Source: Flavobacteriales bacterium
GTDB taxonomy: Bacteria > Bacteroidota > Bacteroidia > Flavobacteriales_E > Vicingaceae
Length of the DNA: 50,970 bases
NCBI GenBank assembly: GCA_002401955.1
Contig: NVUQ01000020.1
Location: 1-50,970 of the forward strand
Direction of reading: 5' to 3'
Position numbers and translations under genes: made by a program
Shown: one piece after another, positions 13,708 to 22,427 of the stretch
How the letters are laid out: each line of letters begins with the position of its first letter
How positions within the stretch are numbered: position 1 is the stretch's first letter
Notes under the pieces: generated by a model
Told to the model about the DNA's origin: nothing
Seen by the model: only the letters and a program-made list of their open reading frames with translations
The model's database searches: none

Positions 13708-14942
13708 TGGGAACAATAAATAAAATTAAATTATACGGATTTGGAGTAGTAGGACAAGGGTTTCAAACCTATTTAGCTAAAAATGAGGATGCTAAAAGAC
13801 TACACACAATTATAGTAAAAAACGATTCTAAAAAGCGAAAGAATGTCGATTCAATAATAGAATTGACAAACTCGAAAACAATAAAAGATAAAGATGTTGA
13901 CGTAATACTTGAACTAATTAGTTCTTCAGAAGAAGCTTATGGTATCGTTGCAGAAAATTTAGAAATAGGTAAAAAAGTTATTTCAGCAAATAAAAAATTA
14001 ATCGCTGAAAACTTAAAAGAACTAATCAAAATTGAAAAAGATAATGATGCTACTTTTTTATACGAGGGAGCAGTTTGTGGAAGTATTCCAATAATTAGAG
14101 TGTTGAATGATTTGTTTGTTAATGAACAGTTATCTGAAGTTAAAGGAATTTTTAATGGCTCCTCTAATTACATTTTAACAAAGCTATTTAATGAAGAAAT
14201 TTCATATGCTGAAGCACTAGAAGAAGCTCAGAACCTTGGTTATGCCGAAGCAGATCCTACTTCAGATGTAGGAGGGTTTGATGCTTTGTATAAGCTGATA
14301 ATAATTGCAGCTCACGCATTTGGAATTATCCTAAAACCTGAACAAGTATTGAATTTCGGGATAGAAGGAATTTCAAAGGAAGACATTGATTTTGCGAAAC
14401 AGTACAATTTGAAAATTAAACTACTTGCAAAAGCAGCTGTTGTTGGAGGAAAAATAAATCTATCAGTATTGCCAACATTAGTTAGCGACAAAAATGAATT
14501 ATATAATGTAGAAAACGAATACAATGGAGTTGTAGTGGAAGGTAAGGATATAGGAACTCATTTTTATAAAGGCAAGGGAGCAGGAAGTTTCCCTACTGGA
14601 GCGGTTGTTTACTCGGATTTAAAGGCGATTGATGCTAATTATCGTTATTCCTATCAAAAGCTCGGTGGCAAATCTTTGTACTTTGATAATAATGAGAACG
14701 TCACACTTGTTTTAAGCGGAGAGGATAGCGTTAGTTTAAAGAATTTAGAATCTGCATTTAGTAGCTTTTACCCATTAGACCTTTATGGAAGACGATTTAT
14801 TGCTACTATAAGTATTAAAAAGTTACAGAATATTAAATATGATCTTCGGCTAAAAAACATATCAGTTTTAGGAGTAGAAGATAATGAATTGATAGAAATA
14901 TTAACACAGACTTCAAATAAAAATGAAGCGATAGCTGTATAA
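13707..14942 (+). CDS. hom: Homoserine dehydrogenase
   Basis: It reduces aspartate semialdehyde to homoserine, the substrate of metX. The N-terminal nucleotide-binding fold starts at YGFGVVGQGF (residues 9-18), and the catalytic domain has VISANKKLIAEN, GSIPIIRVLND and LGYAEADPTSDVGGFDALYK. At 411 residues there is no fused aspartate kinase. The C-terminus (from about 320) is weakly conserved and may be a degenerate regulatory domain. The 1-bp overlap with metX indicates coupled translation; placing hom in this operon dedicates a pool of homoserine to methionine. Confidence 0.9.
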   Translation: MGTINKIKLYGFGVVGQGFQTYLAKNEDAKRLHTIIVKNDSKKRKNVDSIIELTNSKTIKDKDVDVILELISSSEEAYGIVAENLEIGKKVISANKKLIAENLKELIKIEKDNDATFLYEGAVCGSIPIIRVLNDLFVNEQLSEVKGIFNGSSNYILTKLFNEEISYAEALEEAQNLGYAEADPTSDVGGFDALYKLIIIAAHAFGIILKPEQVLNFGIEGISKEDIDFAKQYNLKIKLLAKAAVVGGKINLSVLPTLVSDKNELYNVENEYNGVVVEGKDIGTHFYKGKGAGSFPTGAVVYSDLKAIDANYRYSYQKLGGKSLYFDNNENVTLVLSGEDSVSLKNLESAFSSFYPLDLYGRRFIATISIKKLQNIKYDLRLKNISVLGVEDNELIEILTQTSNKNEAIAV

Positions 14943-14945
14943 GAC

Positions 14946-17051
14946 ATGAAAACATTTAGAACAGAAACAGAAAATATTTTAGACCCAGTTGTTGAAAAAG
15001 ACATTATTGAATTAGGTCAGAAAATACACGAATATAAAACGGGAAAATTACCCGAAGATAAATTTAAAGCATTGCGTTTAGCAAGAGGGGTTTATGGACA
15101 AAGACAGTTGGGAGTTCAAATGATTCGAATAAAATTGCCTTACGGTAAGTTATTAGCAAATCAATTAACTCGTATTGCTGATGTATCAGATAAGTATTCC
15201 AATGGAAACTTACACCTAACAACACGACAAGATGTTCAGATTCACTATGTGAGTTTGGATAAAACACCCCAATTGTGGGAAGAATTGGAGCAAGATGAAA
15301 TCACATTAAGAGAGGCGTGTGGTAATACTGTAAGAAACATTACTGCATCGGTCTATGCTGGAATTGATCCAAAAGAGCCTTTTGATGTTTCTCCATATGC
15401 AGAGGCACTATATAAATATTTGCTGAGAAATCCAGTAAATCAAGATATGGGTCGAAAAATTAAAATTGCTTTCTCATCAAGTGAAGAAGACTCCGCCTAT
15501 GCATTTTTGAATGATTTAGGATTCATTCCAAAAATTGTAAATGGGAAAAGAGGATTTAAGTTATTGATAGGAGGAGGACTTGGTGTAAAACCATTTTTAG
15601 CAAAAACAGCTAAAACATTTATTTTGGCAGAAGACATTTTTGCTTATACAATTGCTATTCTAAGAGTATTTGACCGATATGGAGAAAGGCAAAAACGAAA
15701 TAAAGCAAGATTGAAATACCTGATTGATAGCATTGGGACTGAAGAGTTGTTGCGTTTAGTGGAAGAAGAATTGTTGGTTGTAGAAAAAGAGGAGATAGAA
15801 GTTTTGGAAGTAGAAGAACCAAGTTTGCGTTCGGTTAGGGTTGCTCCTATTACAAATGTTGAGGACATCAATCATTACTTGGCTTGGTATAAATCTAATA
15901 TTTATCACCAAAAACAAGAAGATTTTTATGCAATACAATTAAAAATTTCCAATGGAAACATTAGTTCTAAGGTAGCCAGAAAATTGGCTAAGGTGGTTAA
16001 CTATTTCTCTAATGGAGAGCTAAGAGTTTCAATTAACCAAGGGTTAATAATTAAGTACGTGAGAAAAGATTCGTTGCCTTATTTATATGAGGAGCTTAAA
16101 AAGTTAAACTTAATTAATCTTGGTTTTGATAGTACCGTAGACATAACCTCTTGCCCAGGTACAGATACTTGTAATTTAGGAATTGCAAACAGTACTGGCT
16201 TGTCGAGAGAATTGGAGAAATTTATTGAAAAAAACCATGCTGAATTTGTTTTTAATAGAGATATCAAAATAAAAATAAGCGGATGTTTTAATGCTTGTGG
16301 CCAGCATTCAATTGCTAATATTGGGTTTCATGGAAGCACGATTAAGAAAGATGGCAAACTAATACCAGCAGTTCAACTGTTACTTGGTGGTGGAATTCTT
16401 GGAAATGGAGATGGAATTATTTCAGAGAAAATAATAAAACTTCCAACAAAGAGAGCAATAAATGCAGTTGATATTATTTTGAATGATTATAAAAAGAACG
16501 GGAAGAATTTATTGTTTAACCAATATTACAACGATAACGGAAACCATTACTTCTATGATCTTTTAAAAGAATTAGCTGCAGCACCAATTCAAGAAAATGA
16601 ACAACTAGATTGGGGTCAAAAGGAAAAATTTGCTATGAGTATTGGTGTTGGAGAATGTGCTGGTGTAACGATTGATTTGGCTCAAACCATTCAATATGAG
16701 ATTGATGAAAAAATTGAACTGGCAAAAGAAACCTTAGAGTTAAAGCGTTTTTCTGATTCTGTTTATCATTCATACAACATTTTTGTACACAGTGCAAAGT
16801 TATTGTTATTGAGTAATGGCGATAAATACAATAGCCAAAACTCTGTGATAAATGAAGCAAATGAATTATTAATTAAAAATGATGTTCAACTAAGAAAACC
16901 ATTTAAAGAATTGGTGTTGGGAATTAAAACTGAAGTAGCTCAAAAAGAATTTGCAGCCCAATATTTTTCAGATGCACTTCAAGTAAATAGAATAATTAAA
17001 GGACTTGTAAACAAATTAGCTGAGGTTAAGGAAAAAGAAGTTCTTGTTTAA
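14946..17051 (+). CDS. Siroheme-[4Fe-4S] sulfite/nitrite reductase with helical C-terminal extension
   Basis: It most likely reduces sulfite to sulfide for cysteine and methionine synthesis. The enzyme has two repeats of ferredoxin-like plus siroheme domains over residues 1-530. Cluster cysteines are Cys403, Cys409, Cys447 and Cys451 (CPGTDTC and CFNAC). At 701 residues it is longer than common sulfite reductases: from about residue 545 there is an added helical region (LKRFSDSVYHSYNIFVHSAK and onward) that resembles a HEPN domain. Nitrite as substrate cannot be excluded from the fold, but cobA, siroheme synthase and cysH immediately downstream favour sulfite. Confidence 0.85.
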   Translation: MKTFRTETENILDPVVEKDIIELGQKIHEYKTGKLPEDKFKALRLARGVYGQRQLGVQMIRIKLPYGKLLANQLTRIADVSDKYSNGNLHLTTRQDVQIHYVSLDKTPQLWEELEQDEITLREACGNTVRNITASVYAGIDPKEPFDVSPYAEALYKYLLRNPVNQDMGRKIKIAFSSSEEDSAYAFLNDLGFIPKIVNGKRGFKLLIGGGLGVKPFLAKTAKTFILAEDIFAYTIAILRVFDRYGERQKRNKARLKYLIDSIGTEELLRLVEEELLVVEKEEIEVLEVEEPSLRSVRVAPITNVEDINHYLAWYKSNIYHQKQEDFYAIQLKISNGNISSKVARKLAKVVNYFSNGELRVSINQGLIIKYVRKDSLPYLYEELKKLNLINLGFDSTVDITSCPGTDTCNLGIANSTGLSRELEKFIEKNHAEFVFNRDIKIKISGCFNACGQHSIANIGFHGSTIKKDGKLIPAVQLLLGGGILGNGDGIISEKIIKLPTKRAINAVDIILNDYKKNGKNLLFNQYYNDNGNHYFYDLLKELAAAPIQENEQLDWGQKEKFAMSIGVGECAGVTIDLAQTIQYEIDEKIELAKETLELKRFSDSVYHSYNIFVHSAKLLLLSNGDKYNSQNSVINEANELLIKNDVQLRKPFKELVLGIKTEVAQKEFAAQYFSDALQVNRIIKGLVNKLAEVKEKEVLV

Positions 17052-17062
17052 AAACAATAAAT

Positions 17063-17842
17063 ATGAAATATAACACATATACAACTAAACCTGCTCCTAC
17101 GGTAAAAATCGTAGGAGCAGGTCCTGGAGATGCAGATCTGCTAACGATAAAAGCTTATAAAGCGATAAAAAATGCAAAAGCAATTTTGTACGATGCCCTA
17201 ATTGGTAAAGAAATATTGGATTTTGCTAATCCAGAAGCAACCTTGGTTTATGTAGGAAAAAGAGCCAATAATCACAGTTATACACAAGAGGAGATTAATC
17301 AATTGATGGTAGATTATGCCTATAATTATGGTAATGTTGTTCGATTAAAAGGAGGCGATCCTTATATTTTTGGTAGAGGCCATGAAGAATATAACTATGT
17401 TACTTCTTTTGGAATTGATGTAGAAGTAATACCTGGAATTTCAAGCGCTATAGCTGTTCCAGAATTATCCAACATTCCATTAACAAAAAGAGGTATTAGT
17501 GAAAGCTTTTGGGTGTTAACAGCCACCAACAGAAAAGGAGAGTTATCAAAAGATCTTCTTCAGGCAGTAAAATCTGATGCCACAATAGTTGTTCTGATGG
17601 GAGTTGGTAAGTTGAACAAGATAGTTGAATTATATCAACAAAATGGAAAACAAGAATTACCAGTTGCTATTATTCAAAATGGTTCGTTAAAAACGAGTAA
17701 AACAGTTGTTGGGTCTGTTAACACTATTGCAGAAATAGCAATTGCAAATAAAATAGGAACACCAGGAATAATTGTGTTGGGAGAGGTGGTGAATACCAAC
17801 CCAGCATTTATTTTAGAAAAAATTAGATATGAAAACAAATAA
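17063..17842 (+). CDS. cobA: Uroporphyrinogen-III C-methyltransferase
   Basis: It methylates uroporphyrinogen III twice with SAM to give precorrin-2, the first step toward siroheme. The 259-residue protein shows VGAGPGDADLLTIKA near residue 16, VRLKGGDPYIFGRGHEE near 93, and the GISSAIAVPELSNIPLT segment near 125, all standard for the family. With the next gene it supplies the siroheme cofactor of the sulfite reductase upstream. Its 3' end overlaps the siroheme synthase start by 14 bp. Confidence 0.92.
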   Translation: MKYNTYTTKPAPTVKIVGAGPGDADLLTIKAYKAIKNAKAILYDALIGKEILDFANPEATLVYVGKRANNHSYTQEEINQLMVDYAYNYGNVVRLKGGDPYIFGRGHEEYNYVTSFGIDVEVIPGISSAIAVPELSNIPLTKRGISESFWVLTATNRKGELSKDLLQAVKSDATIVVLMGVGKLNKIVELYQQNGKQELPVAIIQNGSLKTSKTVVGSVNTIAEIAIANKIGTPGIIVLGEVVNTNPAFILEKIRYENK

Positions 17843-18464
17843 TTTATACCCAGTCTTTATTAAGTTGGATGAGGTTCAAGTATTAATTGTTGGTGCTGGA
17901 AATGTAGGGTTAGAAAAAGTGCAATTTATTTTAAAGCAAAGCCCTGATGCAAAAATAAAAATAGTTTCAGAAACTTTTCATGCGCAAATAATCTTATTGG
18001 CAATAAAAAACTCCAACATTAAAATAACAGAAAGAAGATTCTTAAAAGAAGATTTAGATGGAGTTAAAATATTAATTGCTGCCACCAATAATAATCAGGT
18101 AAATGGAGAGATTTATGATTTGGCTCAAGAAAGGAATATTTTGACCAATGTGGTTGATAGCCCAGATCAGTGTGATTTTTACACTGCCGCAGTTTTAAGC
18201 AAAGGGAATGTTAAGATAGCAGTATCTAGTAACGGAGCTTCGCCAACATTGGCTAAAAGGTTAAGGGATATTTTAGAGGAGGTTATCCCCGAAGAAGTAA
18301 ATTACTCTTCCCTAGTTTTGGGAAGAATTAGATCTCGTTTAAAAGGAGATTTAAAAACAAAAATTAACACATTAAATCAGATTACTGATGTTTTAGTGAG
18401 GAGTAAAAACTCAATAGAACAACTAAGAAAACAATCTAATTTATATGATGTAAACTTAAATTGA
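17829..18464 (+). CDS. Precorrin-2 dehydrogenase/sirohydrochlorin ferrochelatase (CysG N-terminal type)
   Basis: It oxidises precorrin-2 to sirohydrochlorin and inserts iron, completing siroheme. The Rossmann motif VLIVGAGNVGLEK is at about residues 19-31, and VSSNGASPTLAKRLRD at about 138-153 is characteristic. The 211-residue protein equals the N-terminal half of CysG, with the methyltransferase half encoded separately just upstream (cobA), 14 bp overlapping. cysH begins 1 bp after its stop. Confidence 0.9.
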   Translation: MKTNNLYPVFIKLDEVQVLIVGAGNVGLEKVQFILKQSPDAKIKIVSETFHAQIILLAIKNSNIKITERRFLKEDLDGVKILIAATNNNQVNGEIYDLAQERNILTNVVDSPDQCDFYTAAVLSKGNVKIAVSSNGASPTLAKRLRDILEEVIPEEVNYSSLVLGRIRSRLKGDLKTKINTLNQITDVLVRSKNSIEQLRKQSNLYDVNLN

Positions 18465-18465
18465 A

Positions 18466-19152
18466 ATGGAACAAACTTTAAAAAGAACGTTTTCGAAAGA
18501 AGAAATCGAAAGGTTAAATAAAAAATACAATAAGCTAAGTGTAACTGAGCGAATAAAAGAATTGTATATAGATTTTGGTGCAGATGAAGTGATGTTAACC
18601 TCGTCTTTTGCGGCAACCTCTGCTTTTTTATTGAGGGTGTTTTCAAAAGAAAACCAAGCTCAGAAAATATATTTTATCAATACAGGGTATCATTTTGATG
18701 AAACATTAGCTTATAAAAAGCAGTTAACAGATTTGTATGGTTTAAATGTTGAGGACATAGGTGCGGAAAAATGGGAACATGACTTTACCACTTCAGATGA
18801 AACTTGGAAAAAGAACCCGAATTTTTGTTGTTCGGTAAACAAAGTGAAACCTTTAACATTAATTAAAGAGAGATTTTCTGTTTGGGTTTCAGGTTTAATG
18901 GAATGGCAGAGTGACCATAGAGCAAGTTTAGATATTTTTGAAGAGCGTGGAGGGATATTAAAATTTTATCCTTTACTAGATGTTTCCAAAGAAGAAAGAG
19001 AACAATACATTAAGGAAAATGAGTTACCTTTTCATCCTTTAGTCGCAAAAGGGTATTTTTCTATTGGATGTAAACATTGTACAGTTCCCGGAAAGGGTAG
19101 GGAAGGCAGGTGGAATAACAATCCTAAAACAGAATGCGGATTACACTTATAA
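18466..19152 (+). CDS. cysH: Assimilatory APS/PAPS reductase
   Basis: It reduces activated sulfate to sulfite. The 228-residue protein has the adenylyl-binding LTSSFAATSAFLL region near residue 45, and four cysteines of a [4Fe-4S] site: Cys121-Cys122 and Cys202-Cys205 (CC and CKHC). These are the mark of the APS-reducing type rather than the cluster-free E. coli PAPS reductase. The C-terminal ECGLHL carries the catalytic Cys224. It supplies sulfite to the reductase encoded three genes upstream. ATP sulfurylase is not in the window. Confidence 0.92.
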   Translation: MEQTLKRTFSKEEIERLNKKYNKLSVTERIKELYIDFGADEVMLTSSFAATSAFLLRVFSKENQAQKIYFINTGYHFDETLAYKKQLTDLYGLNVEDIGAEKWEHDFTTSDETWKKNPNFCCSVNKVKPLTLIKERFSVWVSGLMEWQSDHRASLDIFEERGGILKFYPLLDVSKEEREQYIKENELPFHPLVAKGYFSIGCKHCTVPGKGREGRWNNNPKTECGLHL

Positions 19153-19162
19153 AATAAATGTT

Positions 19163-19573
19163 ATGGAAGTAAAATTAAAAAGAGTTAATAAAGCATTTCA
19201 TTATGAGGCTATTAACGATAGCAAAATAAAAGTGAATATTGATGCCAACCCAGCCATTGGAGGTGAAGAAAAAGGAGCTAGGCCTATGGAATTATTATTG
19301 ATGGGAGTTGCTGGTTGTTCAAGTATTGATTTGGGGTTAATTCTTAAAAAACAAAAACAAGAATTAGTTGACTATCAAGTGGATGTAACAGCAGAACGTC
19401 ACGACAATATGTCCAAAACATTTAAATCAATACACCTACATTTTACTTTGTGGGGAGATCTTGATCATCATAAGGTTGAAAGAGCAATTGAATTAACGCT
19501 AACTAAGTATTGTTCAGTTGCTTTAAGTTTAGATAAAGCAATAGAAATTACGAACACATTTACAATTATATAA
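19163..19573 (+). CDS. OsmC family protein
   Basis: A 136-residue OsmC/Ohr-type protein with the paired cysteines of the peroxidatic site, in GCSSIDL (near residue 53) and KYCSVALS (near residue 114). Family members reduce organic hydroperoxides through a disulfide cycle. The frame is open upstream into cysH, but the ATG at 19163 gives the usual N-terminus. It sits between cysH and metZ with tight spacing. OsmC genes often accompany sulfur operons in this phylum; whether it handles sulfane or oxidised thiols here is unknown. Confidence 0.85.
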   Translation: MEVKLKRVNKAFHYEAINDSKIKVNIDANPAIGGEEKGARPMELLLMGVAGCSSIDLGLILKKQKQELVDYQVDVTAERHDNMSKTFKSIHLHFTLWGDLDHHKVERAIELTLTKYCSVALSLDKAIEITNTFTII

Positions 19574-19574
19574 C

Positions 19575-20735
19575 ATGGAAAACTTTGAAACATTAGCGAT
19601 TAGAACTCAAACAGAACGTTCACAATTTAATGAGCATTCAACACCATTACACCTAACATCTAGTTATTTATTTGAGGATGCAGAACAGATGCGTGCCATG
19701 TTTTCTGATGAAATAGAAGGAAATATTTACAGTCGATTCTCTAATCCAAATACCACCGAATTAATTGATAAAATGTGCTTGCTAGAAGGAGCCGAAGCAG
19801 GTTGGGCAACAGCTACTGGAATGGCTGCTGTATTTACTACGTTTGCGGCTTTATTAAGTAGCGGTGATCATATTTTATCTTGCCGATCGGTTTTTGGATC
19901 AACACATTCGGTTTTAACTAAGCTCTTACCAAAATGGGGTATAACCCATACTTATGTTGATTTAAATGAAACTGAGAAGTGGGAAGTGGCTATTCAACCA
20001 AACACTAGAATTATTTACATAGAGACACCAACCAATCCTGCAGTAGATATTATTGATTTAGAGTGGTTAGGACGGTTAGCTAAAAAACACAATATATTAT
20101 TGGTTGTGGATAATTGTTTTGCTACCCCATACATTCAACAACCTATAAAATATGGTGCTGATTTGGTAATTCATTCTGCAACAAAATATTTAGATGGACA
20201 AGGAAGAGTGTTAGGTGGAATTATTGTTGGGAAACAAGGATTAATTGATGAGGTGAAGCTGTTTGCAAGACATTCTGGACCAGCCCTTTCTCCATTTAAT
20301 GCTTGGATCATATCAAAAAGTTTAGAAACCTTGGCCTTAAGAATGGATAGGCACGCAGAAAGTGCATTGAAACTAGCACAGTGGTTAGAAAAACATAATG
20401 AAGTAGAATTGGTAAAATATCCTTTTTTATCATCGCATCCCCAATATGAAATTGCTAAAAAGCAAATGAAATCTGGTGGAGGTATAGTAACCTTTGTTGT
20501 TAAAGGTGGAGTTGAAAAAGGACGGGATTTTTTGGATAAGCTAAAACTCATTTCTATGACCGCTAATCTAGGTGATTCCAGAACTATTGCTACACATCCA
20601 GCCTCTACAACACACTCTAAATTAACAGAAGAAGATCGTTTAGAGACAGGAATATTGCCAGGATTAATTCGTATTTCTGTTGGTTTAGAGCATATAGACG
20701 ATATTATTATAGATATTGAGCAGGCAATGAGTTAA
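19575..20735 (+). CDS. metZ: O-acyl-homoserine sulfhydrylase (Cys/Met metabolism PLP enzyme)
   Basis: It joins sulfide and O-acetyl- or O-succinyl-homoserine to form homocysteine. The 386-residue enzyme belongs to the cystathionine gamma-synthase family: PLP lysine in HSATKYLDGQG (near residue 208), substrate arginine in the C-terminal LIRISVGLEH, and YSRFSNPNT near residue 52. Closest in pattern to MetZ, usually called O-succinylhomoserine sulfhydrylase, though metX at the head of this operon suggests an acetyl donor. It is the last gene of the sulfur operon, 1 bp after the OsmC gene. Confidence 0.87.
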   Translation: MENFETLAIRTQTERSQFNEHSTPLHLTSSYLFEDAEQMRAMFSDEIEGNIYSRFSNPNTTELIDKMCLLEGAEAGWATATGMAAVFTTFAALLSSGDHILSCRSVFGSTHSVLTKLLPKWGITHTYVDLNETEKWEVAIQPNTRIIYIETPTNPAVDIIDLEWLGRLAKKHNILLVVDNCFATPYIQQPIKYGADLVIHSATKYLDGQGRVLGGIIVGKQGLIDEVKLFARHSGPALSPFNAWIISKSLETLALRMDRHAESALKLAQWLEKHNEVELVKYPFLSSHPQYEIAKKQMKSGGGIVTFVVKGGVEKGRDFLDKLKLISMTANLGDSRTIATHPASTTHSKLTEEDRLETGILPGLIRISVGLEHIDDIIIDIEQAMS

Positions 20736-20748
20736 CTTAGTAACTTTG
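20715..20748 (+). promoter_or_regulatory. Promoter of proC
   Basis: TAACTTTG (20741-20748) matches TAnnTTTG; ATTG at 20715-20718 is a near match to TTTG with 22 nt between. Transcription would start close to 20754, 14 bp before the proC start, so proC is probably separate from the sulfur operon. Confidence 0.6.
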
Positions 20749-20767
20749 TGCTTTAATTATTTTAATT

Positions 20768-21574
20768 GTGGAAACAAAAATTACAGTAATAGGAGCAGGT
20801 AACTTAGGCATTTCTTTAGTAACAGGATTAGTAGATAGTGGAAAATACCAATCATCTAACTTTACTTTAACCAGAAGAAACGCAGCTAAATTAGAGTCCC
20901 TTAAAGCAAAAGGATTTACGATTTCAACTAATAATGTTGAAGCAGTAAAGAATGCCAACGTGATTATTTTAGCTGTATTACCTCAAAAAATTGACGAAGT
21001 TTTAGCAGAAATTTCAGCAGCAATAAATGAAAACCAATTGGTTATTTCTTTGGTTTCTGGAGTGAAGGTGAAAGACATTCAAAAAACATTAGGGAATGAT
21101 ATTCCTATTGTAAGAGCAATGCCTAATACAGCAATTGCGATAAGAGAGTCAATGACTTGTATAGCTACTACCGAACAGTGGAAAGCTAGAATAGGAGAGG
21201 TTAAAGAATTGTTTGAGTTGGTTGGAGAAACAGTAACCATTATTGAAGAGCAAATGACTTCTGCTACCGCATTATGTGCTTGTGGCATTGCATTTTTCTT
21301 AAGAGCGATCAGAGCAGCATCACAAGGTGGAAATGAAATTGATTTTCATGCAAATGAAGCATTAAAAATGGCAGCACAAACTGCTAAAGGAGCAGCAAGT
21401 TTATTAATTGCTAATAATTCTCATCCTGAAGATGAAATAGATAAAGTAACCTCACCAAAAGGGTGTACTATTGCTGGATTAAATGAAATGGAGCATAACG
21501 GGTTTAGTTCTTCTTTTATTAAAGGAATTACAGTATCAGCCAAAAAAGCGAAAGGATTGTACTCTGAAAATTAA
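20768..21574 (+). CDS. proC: Pyrroline-5-carboxylate reductase
   Basis: Last step of proline synthesis: NADPH-dependent reduction of pyrroline-5-carboxylate. N-terminal VIGAGNLGISLVTGL is the dinucleotide site; the C-terminal domain has the signature region CGIAFFLRAIRAASQGG and DKVTSPKGCTIAGLNEME. At 268 residues it is full length. The start is GTG, placed 20 bp after a good promoter element. The downstream mechanosensitive channel begins 10 bp after its stop. Confidence 0.92.
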   Translation: METKITVIGAGNLGISLVTGLVDSGKYQSSNFTLTRRNAAKLESLKAKGFTISTNNVEAVKNANVIILAVLPQKIDEVLAEISAAINENQLVISLVSGVKVKDIQKTLGNDIPIVRAMPNTAIAIRESMTCIATTEQWKARIGEVKELFELVGETVTIIEEQMTSATALCACGIAFFLRAIRAASQGGNEIDFHANEALKMAAQTAKGAASLLIANNSHPEDEIDKVTSPKGCTIAGLNEMEHNGFSSSFIKGITVSAKKAKGLYSEN

Positions 21575-21584
21575 AAATTAAAAT

Positions 21585-22424
21585 ATGAAATATATAGAAC
21601 ACATATTAGAATTTGAACTGATTAAGATAGCAAATTTTTCCTTGTCTGTTTATAATCTGTTTCTTGTGCTTATTATCTATTTTGCTGTTAAAGGCATTAA
21701 CCATAGCATTGATTTATTAATAAAAAAACGATTAGAAAGAGACGGGGTTAATGACTTTGTGGAGGGAAGAAGTAAATCTTTAACACTAATCGTTAAATAC
21801 ATTATTTATATACTTGGATTTTCTATTGCAATAAATAGCCTTGGTATTGATATGGGGTTTGTTTTAGGAGTATTTGCAGCTCTTGGTTTAGGTATTGGGT
21901 TTGCGTTACAAGATGTATTTAAAGACTTGATTTCTGGAGTTATTATTTTGTTTGAAGGAAATGTTTCTGTAGGAGATATACTTGAAGTTGATGGTTTAGT
22001 TGGAACGGTAAAAGAAATTAATTTGAGAACATCATTGGTAAGAACTAGAGACGGAATTTATATTGTTGTACCCAACAATAGAATTGTGAATGAAAAAGTA
22101 ATCAATTGGAGTACCAATACCAAAATGACACGATTTACAGTTTCAGTAGGAGTTGCCTATGGGTCGGATACAGATAAAGTAAAAGAATTATTATTGAAAT
22201 GTGTTACAGAAAATGATATGGTTTCTAAACGACCAAGACCAATGGTGGCTTTTCAAGATTTTGGAGATTCAGCATTACAATTTGATGTTCATTATTGGAT
22301 ATTAGATACTTGGCAAACAGAAATTGTAAAAAGTGATTTACGATTTGCAATAGACAAATTGTTTAGAGTAAACAACATTCAAATACCATTTCCTCAAAGA
22401 GATGTTCACGTTATTCAACAATAA
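21585..22424 (+). CDS. MscS-family small-conductance mechanosensitive channel
   Basis: An inner membrane channel that opens under membrane tension to release solutes. The 279 residues have three hydrophobic segments, the pore helix being rich in Gly and Ala (GVFAALGLGIGFALQDVFKD, near residues 91-110), then the beta domain (VGDILEVDGLVGTVKEINLRTSLVRTRDG, split by family-conserved glycines) and an alpha/beta C-terminus. It belongs to the short MscS type. It is followed 3 bp later by a ClC-type gene, so the two may serve a common osmotic or ion-balance role. Confidence 0.9.
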   Translation: MKYIEHILEFELIKIANFSLSVYNLFLVLIIYFAVKGINHSIDLLIKKRLERDGVNDFVEGRSKSLTLIVKYIIYILGFSIAINSLGIDMGFVLGVFAALGLGIGFALQDVFKDLISGVIILFEGNVSVGDILEVDGLVGTVKEINLRTSLVRTRDGIYIVVPNNRIVNEKVINWSTNTKMTRFTVSVGVAYGSDTDKVKELLLKCVTENDMVSKRPRPMVAFQDFGDSALQFDVHYWILDTWQTEIVKSDLRFAIDKLFRVNNIQIPFPQRDVHVIQQ

Positions 22425-22427
22425 ATA

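Noticed and set aside
19064-19162. Longer N-terminus for the OsmC protein
   Set aside because: The extension lies wholly inside cysH in another frame; the ATG at 19163 gives the family-typical start.
20171-20551. 126-codon frame antisense to metZ
   Set aside because: It lies entirely within a well-supported gene and shows no domain; a shadow of codon usage.
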